NCBI GenBank assembly: GCA_963971535.1
Contig: OZ020589.1
Location: 81,723,184-81,787,183 of the forward strand
Direction of reading: 5' to 3'
Source of the DNA: Notolepis coatsorum
Lineage: Eukaryota > Chordata > Actinopteri > Aulopiformes > Paralepididae
DNA length: 64,000 nucleotides
Positions 44,685-57,240 of this stretch are shown here, piece by piece. The position numbers and the translations under genes were made by a program. Position 1 is the first letter of the stretch. Each line of letters begins with the position of its first letter. The notes beneath the pieces are model-generated. The model ran no database searches. It saw only the letters and a list, made by a program, of their open reading frames with translations, and was not told the DNA's origin.

Positions 44685-45027
44685 TGCTGATCCCACTGTA
44701 GTGTTATTTTATTCTAATTTGTGTATTATAGTGTATGCTTGATTACATCAGCTCAGTTGCACAGACCTGGCCTATTACTAATCCTATTTTATTTTGAATT
44801 GTATACTATGTCTATTATGCTTATTATTACATTTAGTTTATATTCCCTAATTGTATTTATCTCTGGCCACATTTTTGTTTCCTACATATATTGTTCTAGT
44901 TTTCTTGACCTTATCTCCTATTTATTTTTATTTCACTCCTTTTGTTGTTATTCTGTTTTGTTAATGTCTGTATAGTACTATCACCTCCAGTAATATCCAA
45001 ATAAAAACTCCTTGTATATGAAAATCA
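44685..45027. other. T-rich sequence, no gene supported
   Basis: One hydrophobic frame of 84 codons, probably chance. Confidence 0.45.
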
Positions 45028-45884
45028 GCATTTTGATGTTTATTTATTTATTTATTTTATCCACTTTTTCTCCTCCTGTTTTTCTGTGTTTATCTCCCAT
45101 CCCAATTTTAGTTGTTATGTCAATTCCCCCCTCCCCTTCCTGGTCGTTGCTCACATGTGCCCCCCACTGGTCAGTCTAGGGAGCCCTGAAGTCTATCAGA
45201 TGCTTCCTCCGAGACATAGGAGACAGCCAGCAGCATCTTTTCACCTGCCAGCGCGGTCTCTTGGTGAGGTGTAACGTGTGTGAGCGGAGCGGAGCAGGTG
45301 GATTTTGAAGTGAGCGCGGAGTGGGTTTAAAAATGGGTCAGAGTTACTCCGGAGCGAGAGCTGTCCTCCGCTCCGAGCCGCTCCGAGCCGCTCCGAGCCA
45401 CTCAGTGCACACGATCACGAGTACTACACACAGTGGTTTAAACTGATGTAATATACATGTAGTACAATGCCAAAGCAATAGGTGGCGATGTGTTTCAAAC
45501 ATGAAGGCCATTTTCAACCAATCAGAAGGGTGAACGCGTTACGCGTCACTACACATCCCGCTCAGTCAAAACAGAAACCTGCCATCTTTAAATCACCTCG
45601 CGTGAACTATTTAGCAACATAGCATTTATTTTCACCAAGAAACAAAGTGCAATAAAAAAAGGATACATTCACTGTGTGTTCTGCCTCATTTGTTGATGAA
45701 ACAAAACCAACATCAACACAATGTACCACCAAGAGCGAAGAGGTTAGTCTCACAAAAAGAGCGCTGATGTTGTTAGCTTACATGCTAACGTGATTGGGAT
45801 CTGCCATTATAAACGTTAGCATTGCGGCTAGGCTAGCGTACATTAGCGTAGTAACGCTAGTAGAATGAATGGATGAAAATGTTA

Positions 45885-46130
45885 TTTAACAGATTGCAGA
45901 ATGGGTACAATACAATACGGCTCAATACAAACAATAGACCTATCTTAAACCCTGCCCCTTTTCTTGATCCTCCAATCACAGCTGTCGCTTACCTCGGACT
46001 TCCTCGTACAAACCTTGTTTGTACGAGGAAGTCAGAGGTAAGCGACAGCTGTGATTGGAGGATCAAGAAAAGAGGGCAGGGTTTTGAGACAGGTCCATTG
46101 TTAAGGGGGTGCAGACTGTTGTAGTTTGGT
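45885..46130 (-). mobile_element. LINE-D 3' fragment
   Basis: Contains 'acagattgcagaatgggtac', 'ctcaatacaaacaat' and 'ttgttaagggg' of the LINE-D 3' UTR, split by a small palindromic MITE. Confidence 0.8.
45936..46096. mobile_element. 161-bp palindromic MITE
   Basis: Two ~75-bp arms (cctccaatcacagctgtcgc and its reverse complement) meet at 'acaaaccttgtttgt'. It sits exactly between 'caat' and 'attgtt' of the LINE-D 3' UTR with a 2-bp AT repeated. It would form a near-perfect hairpin. Confidence 0.8.
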
Positions 46131-46601
46131 AAAATCAAGCAAATTTACATCATGCTCCAAAAAATCAGATTTCCCCCGTAATTTTTTTCTGCTGAGCGGG
46201 CTGAAGCGTGGAGCGTTTGATGCGCAAATGAAGGTGAGCGCTGAGCGAGCGTAGAGTGCCGTGGGGGGGGGGGAACAACACGAGCGAATGAGAGCGGAAC
46301 TACGCCGTCCAGAGCGAAGAGCGGATTTTTCGGCCGCTCCGCGCCGCTCACATGCTCTAGTGGGAGGTCACACTACCCTCATCATCTCCCTCCCTCGCTG
46401 TGCAGGCGCCCTGACCGACCTGTAGGAGTAGCTGTTTACAACGACCAGAATACCACCCCACCGGCTTCTCTCCGGCTGACTCTGCCAATTGAGCCAGTAT
46501 GACGGCCGGCCAAGCCAGAGGTAACGCTGACAGCCGGATTCGATACCAATGTCTCTCGCGTTGGTGAAGAGCGCTTATTCCGCTGCACCACCCAGCCACC
46601 T

Positions 46602-46852
46602 GCATTTTGATGTTTTATATATATTTTTTTTATTCTAATTTTAATTTATAATTTCTATTATTTAAACTATTGTTATACTTACCTCTCTTTAATCCTGTGC
46701 ACCTTTCAATCAGCTTCAGCCAGGCAAACGGGGTCAGTGACAAATATCCCTGATTTGTTTTATTCCATTCACTTGTCTCATATGTTTTCCAACTCTTAGT
46801 TATTTAGCGATTTCTCTTTTTTATTTTATTTGTCACTTTGTGTTCAGAGAGA
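46602..46852. other. AT-rich sequence, no feature recognised
   Basis: Lies between SINE-5 and the truncated old BEL/Pao LTR. Confidence 0.4.
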
Positions 46853-46989
46853 TGCCCGACTATAAATAATAGGAACCCCAGGCCATCAAAGAAGTGCCTG
46901 AATGGAAATAACAATACACAGCATGACAAATAGTGGGGAATTTACAACAGCCGCCCCCAGAATAGCATAGCTATTATGTAAACAGTAAA

Positions 46990-48048
46990 ATTCCCTAAGT
47001 GGCTACGGAGGTCTCTGGATTGTCATCGTCTGCGACAGTCGGGTCCAGAGCGTAGGACACTTCTGGCAGGGAGGCGTCCCGCCGCCCCATCAGTAACCCG
47101 TTTGTTGTCACAGGGTCCGGATCCGTGATGTCTGATGACACATAATGGCGGCTTAAGGGGCCGCAACCGGGCAGGAGGTAAGTCTGCCATCATTGGAACC
47201 ACCGGCTCCCACCCCCACTTCCTACATCCTGTGCAGGTCCTCTGATGATGCTTGATGGCCTGTCTTCCCCACAGGACCCAGTATTGGTGCTTGATCTCTG
47301 CGAAGACCCTATCGGGCCCTGGGTGGAGTAGGCGGGCATCTACATCCTTGATGAGTTTCGTCACTGCATGGCCAGGATAGAGAACTATGGGGTGGATGTC
47401 AATAGAACAGGAGGTTTCCAGGTGACGAGAGCGTCCACCAATTTGGAGAAGACCCATTGTACGATCCATCTCGGAGAGCGTACTGAGCTTACTACTGGGC
47501 AGTACTGGGTTTCCAGCTCTGAGACACTTAAATTAATTTGGGAAGCAGTCCGCCTGGCTGGTCTTCAGCAGGAAGACTTCGGTGTCATGCAGGTTAGGTT
47601 GAGGTAAGGAGGAGTCGGCCGCCGCCCCGTGATGGGTGAACCATGACTCGTCAGACTTATTTACCTCTTCTTCACCCAGCTTGGTAATACATCCTCCATC
47701 GAGCCTTTTGATCTCTGCTCCAGAGATTTGAGCCTTAGCTGGATCTTCTACCAGTCTTTGCTCTGTGCTACGGGGCATTGGCCTAACTGCTTCGGCAGCG
47801 GCTTTCAGTGGTGGCGCGTCCTTAATGTGGAGCAGAGGCGTGGCGTACCGGAGTGTGTCACCAACCTTCACCCTCTCGATGCGTGCTTCCAGGATGTCCA
47901 CCACCTCATGGTCCAGAGGGGCCCTTACTGCTAACTTTCCACTTCTGACTGGAAGCACATCAAGCTGCCGGAGACGTTCAACGTGTTGATCGAGGTCCTC
48001 CGGTGCAGGCTTGAGAGATGTAAAGTAGCATGAAGTAGCATGAGACAC
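46990..48048 (-). pseudogene. old BEL/Pao pol fragments
   Basis: The frame 47533-48048 holds the stretch before RT (LRYATPLLHIKDAPPLKA, matching LRYATPLLRREGMPTFHA of the young element). The frame 47023-47469 has the integrase zinc region (DRVFAEIKHQYWVLWGRQ, CTGCRKW). The RT and RNase H in between are missing. Confidence 0.85.
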
Positions 48049-48121
48049 GAGACCATCTGGGCCGTCTTGTTTAGGCTTGGCGGAGCCATGATAAACTGAG
48101 ACAGGCTGGTTGCAAGGTCTG

Positions 48122-49529
48122 TGTTCTGAAGGATCAGATTAAACCGAATATATATATTTATTTATATATATATATTTAATTGTATTTGTATATCCCCTGA
48201 TATCCCTTGTATATTCCTTGTACAATATGCATTGAATATCCCTTCTAGTCTACTGAACATCCCATAATAGTCTCCATTCTACCATTGGACGAGACCTTGG
48301 TGCCAGGTCGCCATACCCCTCAGACCAGGTTCAATCGTACCGCTCAACATGTATGGACAAGTCCTAGTTCCGCGTAGGAATATGTCTACCGCACCACTAA
48401 TGGTACTATTTGTTCATAGTGCGTATATATACTGCGCTATTAAAGTAGAGCTTTCCTTTTAGTCCAGTTCCTTACCCTCCAACAGAGTGACAGACGCAAA
48501 AGCCTCCCCGCGAACCACGTGTGGGCAGTAAGGCCAATTCGGCCCAGTATCGGCATTGAGACATCGTGTATATTAATATTTGAATAGTCATATTTGGCAC
48601 TATATCGTCGAGTTGGACGTATTCTATTAAGCTAATAATAGTCTATTCATATGTAGTGCCTCGTGCGGTAAGAGTTCTATAGTAATCAGCACCCCCATCG
48701 TTTCGGGCATCAGCTGGACGCTTATCCAGGGTGGTTGACCCCACGTGAAGCTGCACCCGAGGAGCTCCAGGCCAAAGAGCGAGTGGACCTGTATATTGGA
48801 TTATTCTACCGACGACGGCTAGCCTTCCCCGGCTTGGATTATGCTTTGAGTACTTTGATTATTCTATGGATAAAGGCCAACACTGCGGTGTGTTGGAAAT
48901 ACCCCCCCCGGAGAGGACGACAGGTGAGAAAACGCTCTACACGACGAGGTCGCCTCACGTCTCTCCATCGTGGACCGGAGGACGCCGGCCACAGAGAGTC
49001 CAACTGCTTTCATCTGTGGATCGAGGATCGCTGGGCACCGGGTCGCACGACTGTGGGCTCTCCCAGGATACCCTCGGCCAGACGGGATACAGCCAGACTC
49101 TACCCCCCCCCCCCTCCAGCTGTCGGAAGCAGTCGGAACCTTCCCCTAGTGTATCCAGCTATATAATCATTCAAGTATCATTGCTATTGTTCCCTAAATA
49201 TTCCAGGTTGTATATTTGCTTCCTGCGCAATCAGAGATTGGACATTCGATATTGATCTACCTACGAATACTCATTTGCCATAAAAGTGCATACTATTTCA
49301 AATCATAAATGTAATTAAGTGATCGTTGTACATACCTTTTGCTATGTATTATTAATAAACGCAGACTTTCGACTTGGTACATTTGTGTTGGATCCATTTC
49401 ATCAGGTGGGAGTGTTTATCATAATTATTTATACCTAGTACTGGGTGGCCAGAGTCTAAAGTACAAGAGGTAGTGGTAGTAAGTATCATATCTAACAATA
49501 CAGTCAGGGAATTGTACCCCTCAGTTACA
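48122..49529 (+). repeat. BEL/Pao 5' LTR
   Basis: 1,408 bp, TGTTCTG...GTTACA. A TATA box TATATATA at 48424-48431 and a polyadenylation signal AATAAA at 49354-49359 imply a U3 of ~330 bp and an unusually long R of ~900 bp. Confidence 0.93.
48735..49166 (+). CDS. open frame in the BEL/Pao R region (unknown)
   Basis: An open frame of 143 codons lies inside the R region and is repeated in the 3' LTR at 56443-56877 (144 codons, kept open although the LTRs differ by a small indel nearby). The sequence is Arg-rich (PPRRGRQVRKRSTRRGR) with no motif I recognise. A second frame of ~130 codons overlaps it. It may be chance, as GC-rich DNA gives long frames, or an upstream reading frame in the genomic RNA. 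Confidence 0.3.
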   Translation: MTPREAAPEELQAKERVDLYIGLFYRRRLAFPGLDYALSTLIILWIKANTAVCWKYPPRRGRQVRKRSTRRGRLTSLHRGPEDAGHRESNCFHLWIEDRWAPGRTTVGSPRIPSARRDTARLYPPPPPAVGSSRNLPLVYPAI

Positions 49530-49531
49530 AT

Positions 49532-49548
49532 TGGTCCTTCGAGCCGGA
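49532..49548 (+). promoter_or_regulatory. BEL/Pao primer-binding site (tRNA-Tyr)
   Basis: TGGTCCTTCGAGCCGGA, 17 nt, is exactly complementary to the 3' end of vertebrate tRNA-Tyr including CCA. It lies 2 nt after the LTR. Confidence 0.9.
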
Positions 49549-49597
49549 GGGTAATCAGTGTAATATTAATATAGTGTTATTAATATTAAAATGGCCT

Positions 49598-52500
49598 ATG
49601 ATGAACACTCCACGAAACGATCCTCCTAACGAACAACGCCCGCGGCGCAAACGACAGCTCCCTCAGTACCTAGAGGCTTACGCTGTCAGTCAACAACCTA
49701 GTCTTCTACCAACAGTAAACGCGGTAAAACTAGAAAGTAAAATTATGTCTAACCCTAACGACCAGGCTACCCCGACCATAGAGGCCCCTATGGGTTCTAA
49801 CGTAACTGACCCAGCTCACGGTGGGGACCAGGGGGAACCAGACATGACTTTACACCCCGCCAATACCGAAGAAGTAGTCCCCGACGAGTCCCGGGAGGAA
49901 GACCACACTACCGAGAGAGAACTCGGCACGGAAGAAGATGAGGAGAGCACCGTGGAGATAGAGCTCCAAGACTCCGCACGGAGTACCCCAAGGGACGGCT
50001 CCCCTATACAACCGTCTTCTCCCAGCGAGGCAGAGAGGACACTACAGCAGGCATTCCTCGTCAGCCTGAAAGCCTCTACTGAACGCGATAGACTCCAGGG
50101 TGAACGCGATCGATTGCAGATACAGCAACGGAGCGAAGAAGAGCACATACGCCTGGAAATAAGACGCATTCAGATGGAAGAGAATATGGCAAGAGACCGG
50201 GCCGACGCCCAGCGCGCCGCCACCGGTGCCCAGAGAGAATCGGATCTCACCAAGCGCGAAGCCGAGCGCGACAGAGCACAAGCGCAACTAATAGAACAGC
50301 TGATCAGAAGGACAACACCCCCTCCCTCCACCAGAGGCTCCAGGAACTCGTCTAGACATCACTCCAGGGCGGCATCCCCTAGCCGAGTAAGCGACCCTGA
50401 ACTTGACCAACAGACGAGGTTTATACCCCCCGCAGACCCCCTTCCCCAACCGGTCCAAGCGAGACCCAGCCACCGGGAAGGAGCAGCATACACTGCGGAG
50501 AGGCTAAATCAGAGACTACAAGCCCTGGATGACCTAACGGAAGACGAAGAGGAAGAGGAGGAGAACCACGCCCGACGACAGCACAGTACTCTACCGGACC
50601 AGGAGGTCCAGTACAGCCCAGGCTATACCCCCGCGGAGCTGCGCTACAGACCCCCGACGCTATTCACGGGTGAGCACGACGCACGACCCGCACCGAGGAA
50701 CAGCACCTGGACCAGCGGGCCATGGTACACAGCCGGTACCAGCCCACGCCAAGGAGCAGGAGGAGACTCGCCTAGGAGGCCTCTCCCCCAACGCTCGCCG
50801 ATGTATCAACAATCCGCGTCATACATTGGCACACCTATGGTACCAGACTTCACCCAGGAGAACCGGGCCCAGTATACGGAGCTCCGCATGTGTCTGGAGA
50901 CAATGTTGGTGGATGTCATTGATGAACGCCATAAATACGCGATACTACTGAAGCATTTAAAGGTACCCCGCGCGCACAACATAGCGCTCGCCTACGCCAC
51001 TTCCACGACCCCATACACCGCAGCGCTGGTAGCGTTGGACCAGAGATATGGACGTATATGGGATTACGTGATCCAGGAGATCAGGCACATCGACCGCCTA
51101 CCCCCAGCAACAGACAATCGAGCACTGGACGACCTGTCCATCAGAGTGCAGTCCCTAGTAGGGATGCTGGGAGCGCAGAGGGAAAAGGGTAGGCATGAAC
51201 TATACGCCAACTCAAATGTAGAGAGGATCTTGGAGAAGCTACCGCCTGCCCGACAGGAGCGCTTTAGGCGGCAGAGAGACCACCGAGACCCTAATGGCCC
51301 CGAACCGAACCTCCTCGACCTAGCCGACTTCCTGGCGAGAGAAGTCAGCAGCTTACGGCTAGATACATTCGGACGGAGCACCCCTGGCTCCAGAGAAGGA
51401 ACCAGGAGACTAAATGATGGAAGAAGATCGGTGACTGTCATGCACCAATCGGAGTCAGTGCCAAGCAGTAGGAGCCACAGTACCCCCTCAAGAAAGGAGA
51501 AGTGGAAGATAGTGTGCCCCTACTGTGAGAAAGAACACTGGCTGTCACAATGTGACTCATTCCCCAAGATGAATGCGGAGGAAGCGAGTCAATGGATAAA
51601 GTCCAACAGACGCTGTTTTCGCTGTGCGCGATCACACATGGCAGCCGAATGCCGCTTAAAGAAAAAGTGCAGTCGGTGCGATGGAGCCCATCTGGACATA
51701 CTCCACGACAGTAACAGACGGCGGCCTCCACCCGCACCATCAAGCAGCAAAGCAAGCGTCATGTACATCGACCCCGCCAGCAGCAGCGGAGCCAGAGTGC
51801 TCTTAAAGGTAGTCCGTGTGACATTGAGCTACCAGAATAAAGTCATGGACACTTACGCCGTCCTTGATGACGGGTCAGAGAAGACCCTTCTGCTCGCGTC
51901 CGTTGCGGCCCAGCTAGGGCTGCGGGGGAGCGAAAACCAAATGACAATTCGGACAATAAGAAGAGATTTGAAAACGATAAAGGGCGAGAATGTCTCATTC
52001 TCTATCGCAGCAAGCGGCCAGCCCGAGCGACGGTACAGGATTACAGACGCTTTCACCAGCCAAGAAATAGGACTGTCGCGGTACACATACCCCGTAGCCA
52101 AGCTGATGGAGAAATATGTACATCTACGCAAGCTACCGATCCCACTCATAGACGGTGCTACCCCGACACTGTTGATAGGCTCCGACCATGCAGACCTCAT
52201 TGTCCCGATAGACCGGGTTCATACCGGACCCAGAGGCTGTCCTGCAGCAGTCGAGACCCGCCTAGGATGGACTCTCCAAGGCCCACTCGCCAAATCTCTC
52301 AACCGAACCACAGCCACTAGCTGTCTCCACTCCCGAGTCACAGAGGGAGACACCGCACTCCTGCAGCATGTAGAGAGGCTATGGACCTTAGAACAAATGC
52401 CCTTTAAGAACGAAAAGAAAGACATTCGCTCTAAAGACGACATCTACGCCATTAACCTCCTCGAGACGGGAACAAAGAGAGTCCCAGTCAGCGGCGTGTT

Positions 52501-55051
52501 GAGATACGCCACGCCACTCCTGCGGCGGGAAGGGATGCCTACCTTTCACGCAAAGAAAGACGCCACAGAGCGGTACCTACTAAACACAGAGCGGCGCTTA
52601 GCCAAGGACCCCGCCCAAGAAAGTGTATACCGCGCTGAGATTGAGAAGCTCATCACAGCGGGACACGTCACAAAGATTGACATTAAAGAGGCCGACCAGA
52701 CGACTGAATCGTGGTACGTGCCCCACCACAAGGTTCATCACAACGGCAAAGACCGCATCGTGTTTAACTGCAGCAACCAGATCGGATCCCAAAATCTGAA
52801 TAAAGAGCTATTGCCCGGTCCTACACTCGGCCCCTCCCTACTAGGCGTACTACTCCGCTTCCGCCAGGACAAGGTGGCTATCAGCGGGGATATCAAAGGG
52901 ATGTTCCTGCAGGTGAGATTAGTAGAGGAGGACAAGCCCCTGTTGCGGTTCCTATGGAGAGAGAGGCCAGGAGATGAGCACCCAGCCATCTACCAATGGG
53001 AAGTCCTCCCTTTCGGAACTACATGCAGCCCATGCTGTGCTACATTTGCACTACAGAGACATGTCGCAGAGGACCCAGCAGTGGACGAAGAGGTCCGACA
53101 CAGTGTGAAGAACAGCTTCTACGTAGATAACTGTCTACAAAGCGTTTCGACCCAGGAAGAAGCCGAGGCTCTCCTACTTAAACTCCGCGCCTCTCTGATC
53201 AAAGGCGGCTTTGATCTCAGGCAGTGGGCCAGCAGCGATCCGCACGTACTGCGCAGCCTCTCCTCCGAGGACAAGGCAGCGAGCAGCGAGACCTGGATGG
53301 CCACAATCCCAGGAGAAGCCCAAGAGATGACACTAGGACTAGTGTGGCGCTTCAAAACAGATTCGCTCCACTATAGACACAAACCCCTGACCACGGAGCA
53401 GGGAAGGTCGACGGCAATACCGACCACCAGACGGAGTGTGTACAGAACACTCGCCCGACAATATGACCCGTTAGGATGTATACTACCGTACACCACCAGG
53501 GCAAAGACGATTGTACGAGCATTGTGGGACAAGGACCAGGGCTGGGACGACCCCATTCCCGCACACCTTGAATCCACCTGGAGAGAGTGGGAGATGGAAC
53601 TCCACTCACTCCCAGGCGTTAATATACGCCGAAGCTACTTCCCACCCACGGTGAGGCCAGAGACATGTAAAATGGATTTACACGTCTTCAGTGACGCCTC
53701 CGAGGTCGCCTACGGATCAGTAGCCTACTTGCGGGCCCAAGAAGAGGGGGGAGAGATCTACACAGCATTCATCCTCGCCCGCTCGAGAATAGCCCCACGC
53801 AAGCAACAGTCTATCCCACGTCTAGAGCTCTGCGCAGCCCTCGCAGGAGCGCATCTAGCCACGCTCATCCAACGTGAGCTCACCATTCCGGTGCATAGAA
53901 CAATCCTGTGGTCAGATTCCACGACAGTACTCGCCTGGATCAAATCGGATTCATGCAAATACAAAGTCTTCGTGGGAGTCAGAGTCACTGAGATTCAAGA
54001 GTTAACCGAAGAGTTAACCGGAGAAGCAAACTGGCGCTATGTTGATACAAAACACAACCCAGCTGACGTCATCACCCGGGGAATGTCCCTAGATGACTTA
54101 ACCCGTCATAACATCTACAGTGACGGACCAGCATTCCTCAAGCTCCCGGAAGGAGATTGGCCCACGCCCACCCCGAGGGAAGCAAGTGACGAGGAGGCTG
54201 AGAATAAGAAACCCATGTTCTGTGGATTGAGCACTGTTGTCTCCGCAGACCCCAACATAGACGATTGCATTACCATAGAGAGTGCGCAGCAACGGACGTT
54301 CCTGCGGCACCACCCAGAGATTAAGTCCCCCGCTGATATGTCAGCAGCTGACTACGAGGAAGCAGAACTGCTTCTACTGCAACGAGCCCAGAGAGACTCG
54401 TTCCCCGATGAACTAGACTGTCTACAGGGAGGAAAGCCCGTCCCATCAGACAGCAGATTGATTCATCTGGCCCCCGAGAGTGACACACATACCCTCATCA
54501 GAGTGGGTGGTCGCCTGCGGAGAGCCCCCAATTTACCGGATGACATTAAGTACCCGATCGTATTGAACAGCCGACACAAGGTCACAGAGCTGATTATAAA
54601 GAAATACGACGAGGATGTACACCACGCAGGAGCAGAGAGAGTCTTCGCGGAAATCAGACGTCGTTACTGGATACTTCAAGGAAGAGAGGCGGTGCGACGC
54701 TTCCAGCGAACCTGTCTAGACTGCCGAAAGTGGCGCGCGCAGCCCAGCATACCACGGATGGCTGACCTACCTCCATGTCGCCTCCGACTCGGCGACAAGC
54801 CATTCCACTCAACAGGCATGGATTGTTTTGGCCCGCTGCACATAAAGAAAGGAAGAGGCACCGAGAAGCGGTGGGGTATTGTATTCAAATGCATGACCAC
54901 CAGAGCGATACATATCGAGCTCCTTCCGACCATGAGCGCAGACTCATTCCTTATGGCCTTCCGAAGATTCACATCACGGAAAGGAAAACCGTTTACATTA
55001 CATTATTGTCCGATCACGGAACAAACTTCAAAGGCGGAGAAAGAGAGCTGA
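49598..55051 (+). pseudogene. BEL/Pao gag-pol, broken in integrase
   Basis: The first in-frame ATG is at 49598. Gag: a basic start, an acidic region, a long charged coiled coil (~residues 155-265), a capsid-like region, then three cysteine knuckles (CPYCEKEHWLSQC, CFRCARSHMAAEC, CSRCDGAHLDILH). Protease: AVLDDGSEKTLL. RT: FNCSNQ, AISGDIKGMFLQV, LPFGTTCSPCCA, then FYVDNCLQS in place of the common YVDD. RNase H: VFSDASEVAYG, PRLELCAAL, WSDSTTVLAW and NPADVITRG. Integrase: HHAGAERVFAEI, CLDCRKW and the first core Asp in STGMDCFGPL. The frame then shifts near 54995 and ends at 55051. Domains follow the usual BEL order, and all but the last are intact. Confidence 0.93.
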
Positions 55052-55737
55052 GGGAGAGCTTCCAAGCTATGGGCCCAGAACTTAAGACCCACCTCGCTCC
55101 AGCCCAGATTGACTTCCAATTCAACCCCCCAAACGCACCCCACTTCGGTGGAACTTGGGAACGAGAAGTACGTTCTATAAAGACAGCCCTGTACGCAGTA
55201 CTTGGGGCCCAGACTGTGGCGGAAGAAGTCCTAATGACAGTCCTCACGGAGATTGAGGGAGTATTGAACTCCAAGCCCCTCGGTTACGTCTCCAGTGATG
55301 TAGCAGATGTCGACCCAGTCACCCCCAACACCCTCCTGATGGGGCGGCTAGATCCCGCGTTACCCCAGACAATGTACCGGCCTGAAGAAGAGAACGGCCG
55401 ACGAATGTGGAGGTACAGCCAAGTATTAGCCGACAAGTTTTGGAGCAGTTTCCTACTGCACTACCTACCGTCTCTACAGACCCGCCAGAAGTGGGTAAAA
55501 GAGAGAGACAATTTGACGGAAGGAACAGTCGTCATGATTATTGACCAGTCACTACACAGAGCTATGTGGCCGGCTGGCCGCGTAAGCAAAGTGATCACCG
55601 GTGCCGATGGCAAGGTCCGAGCAGCTGAAGTACTCGTCCAGGGGCGCATTTACACCCGTCCTGTGGCGAGGCTCATAGAACTGCCCCGACTCCCAGACAC
55701 AATCGATGATGACCATGACCCTATGACTTTGTGAGTT
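54996..55737 (+). pseudogene. BEL/Pao integrase C-terminal part in the second frame
   Basis: Continues integrase after the frame break: LLSDHGTNFKGG (second Asp), HFGGTWEREV (the Glu), NTLLMGRLDP, and a basic C-terminal domain (REQ-free, ending DDDHDPMTL) like that found in other BEL integrases. At the break lies a 5-bp direct repeat (ACATT ACATT, about 54993-55003), consistent with a small tandem duplication. Confidence 0.9.
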
Positions 55738-55817
55738 GACTGACCCTTACAGCGAACCCTTGAGTGGTAGACAGTGCGGTTAATCTGTCTCTGCTTAACT
55801 AATTGGGTTGGGACCAA

Positions 55818-55829
55818 TTAGGGGGCGGC
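55818..55829 (+). promoter_or_regulatory. BEL/Pao polypurine tract
   Basis: TTAGGGGGCGGC directly before the 3' LTR; primes plus-strand DNA. The old BEL/Pao has the matching GGGGGCGGC. Confidence 0.85.
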
Positions 55830-57240
55830 TGTTCTGAAGGATCAGATTAAACCGAATATATATATTTATTTATATATATATATTTAATTGTATTTGTATA
55901 TCCCCTGATATCCCTTGTATATTCCTTGTACAATATGCATTGAATATCCCTTCTAGTCTACTGAACATCCCATAATAGTCTCCATTCTACCATTGGACGA
56001 GACCTTGGTGCCAGGTCGCCATACCCCTCAGACCAGGTTCAATCGTACCGCTCAACATGTATGGACAAGTCCTAGTTCCGCGTAGGAATATGTCTACCGC
56101 ACCACTAATGGTACTATTTGTTCATAGTGCGTATATATACTGCGCTATTAAAGTAGAGCTTTCCTTTTAGTCCAGTTCCTTACCCTCCAACAGAGTGACA
56201 GACGCAAAAGCCTCCCCGCGAACCACGTGTGGGCAGTAAGGCCAATTCGGCCCAGTATCGGCATTGAGACATCGTGTATATTAATATTTGAATAGTCATA
56301 TTTGGCACTATATCGTCGAGTTGGACGTATTCTATTAAGCTAATAATAGTCTATTCATATGTAGTGCCTCGTGCGGTAAGAGTTCTATAGTAATCAGCAC
56401 CCCCATCGTTTCGGGCATCAGCTGGACGCTTATCCAGGGTGGTTGACCCCACGTGAAGCTGCACCCGAGGAGCTCCAGGCCAAAGAGCGAGTGGACCTGT
56501 ATATTGGATTATTCTACCGACGACGGCTAGCCTTCCCCGGCTTGGATTATGCTTTGAGTACTTTGATTATTCTATGGATAAAGGCCAACACTGCGGTGTG
56601 TTGGAAATACCCCCCCCGGAGAGGACGACAAGTGAGAAGACGCTCTACACGACGAGGTCGCCTCACGTCTCTCCATCGTGGACCGGAGGACGCCGGCCAC
56701 AGAGAGTCCAACTGCTTTCATCTGTGGATCGAGGATCGCTGGGCACCGGGTCGCACGACTGTGGGCTCTCCCAGGATACCCTCGGCCAGACGGGATACAG
56801 CCAGACTCTACCCCCCCCCCCCCTCCAGCTGTCCTACAAGCAGTCGGAACCTTCCCCTAGTGTATCCAGCTATATAATCATTCAAGTATCATTGCTATTG
56901 TTCCCTAAATATTCCAGGTTGTATATTTGCTTCCTGCGCAATCAGAGATTGGACATTCGATATTGATCTACCTACGAATACTCATTTGCCATAAAAGTGC
57001 ATACTATTTCAAATCATAAATGTAATTAAGTGATCGTTGTACATACCTTTTGCTATGTATTATTAATAAACGCAGACTTTCGACTTGGTACATTTGTGTT
57101 GGATCCGTTTCATCAGGTGGGAGTGTTTATCATAATTATTTATACCTAGTACTGGGTGGCCAGAGTCTAAAGTACAAGAGGTAGTGGTAGTAAGTATCAT
57201 ATCTAACAATACAGTCAGGGAATTGTACCCCTCAGTTACA
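55830..57240 (+). repeat. BEL/Pao 3' LTR
   Basis: 1,411 bp, nearly identical to the 5' LTR. Confidence 0.95.

Larger units (their letters stand above)
45276..46357. mobile_element. DNA element with GAGCGG-rich inverted ends (hAT-like?)
   Basis: Left end TGTGAGCGGAGCGGAGC; right end read inward CATGTGAGCGGCGCGGAGC. Both ends carry clusters of GAGCG/CGCTC units. It interrupts SINE-5. The exact boundary and duplication are unclear because the SINE also has 'aacgtgtg' at the site. Non-coding. Confidence 0.55.
45042..46601 (-). mobile_element. SINE-5, full-length SINE split by an insertion
   Basis: The pieces are 45042-45275 (3' part) and about 46357-46601 (tRNA head and 5' body). The head on the minus strand has A box TGGTGCAGCGG and B box TATCGAATCC. 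The 14-bp duplication GCATTTTGATGTTT is exact (45028-45041 and 46602-46615). Confidence 0.93.
48122..57240 (+). mobile_element. young, nearly intact BEL/Pao provirus
   Basis: 9,119 bp with LTRs 48122-49529 and 55830-57240. The 5-bp duplication GTCTG flanks it (48117-48121 and 57241-57245). The LTRs differ at only a handful of positions that I can see, for example near 48929, 49124 and 49397, so it is young. Gag and pol form one long frame broken once, near 54995. It inserted in the opposite orientation into the older BEL/Pao. Confidence 0.96.

Noticed and set aside
54098-54313. Minus-strand frames across the BEL/Pao pol
   Set aside because: Antisense shadows of the long plus-strand frame.
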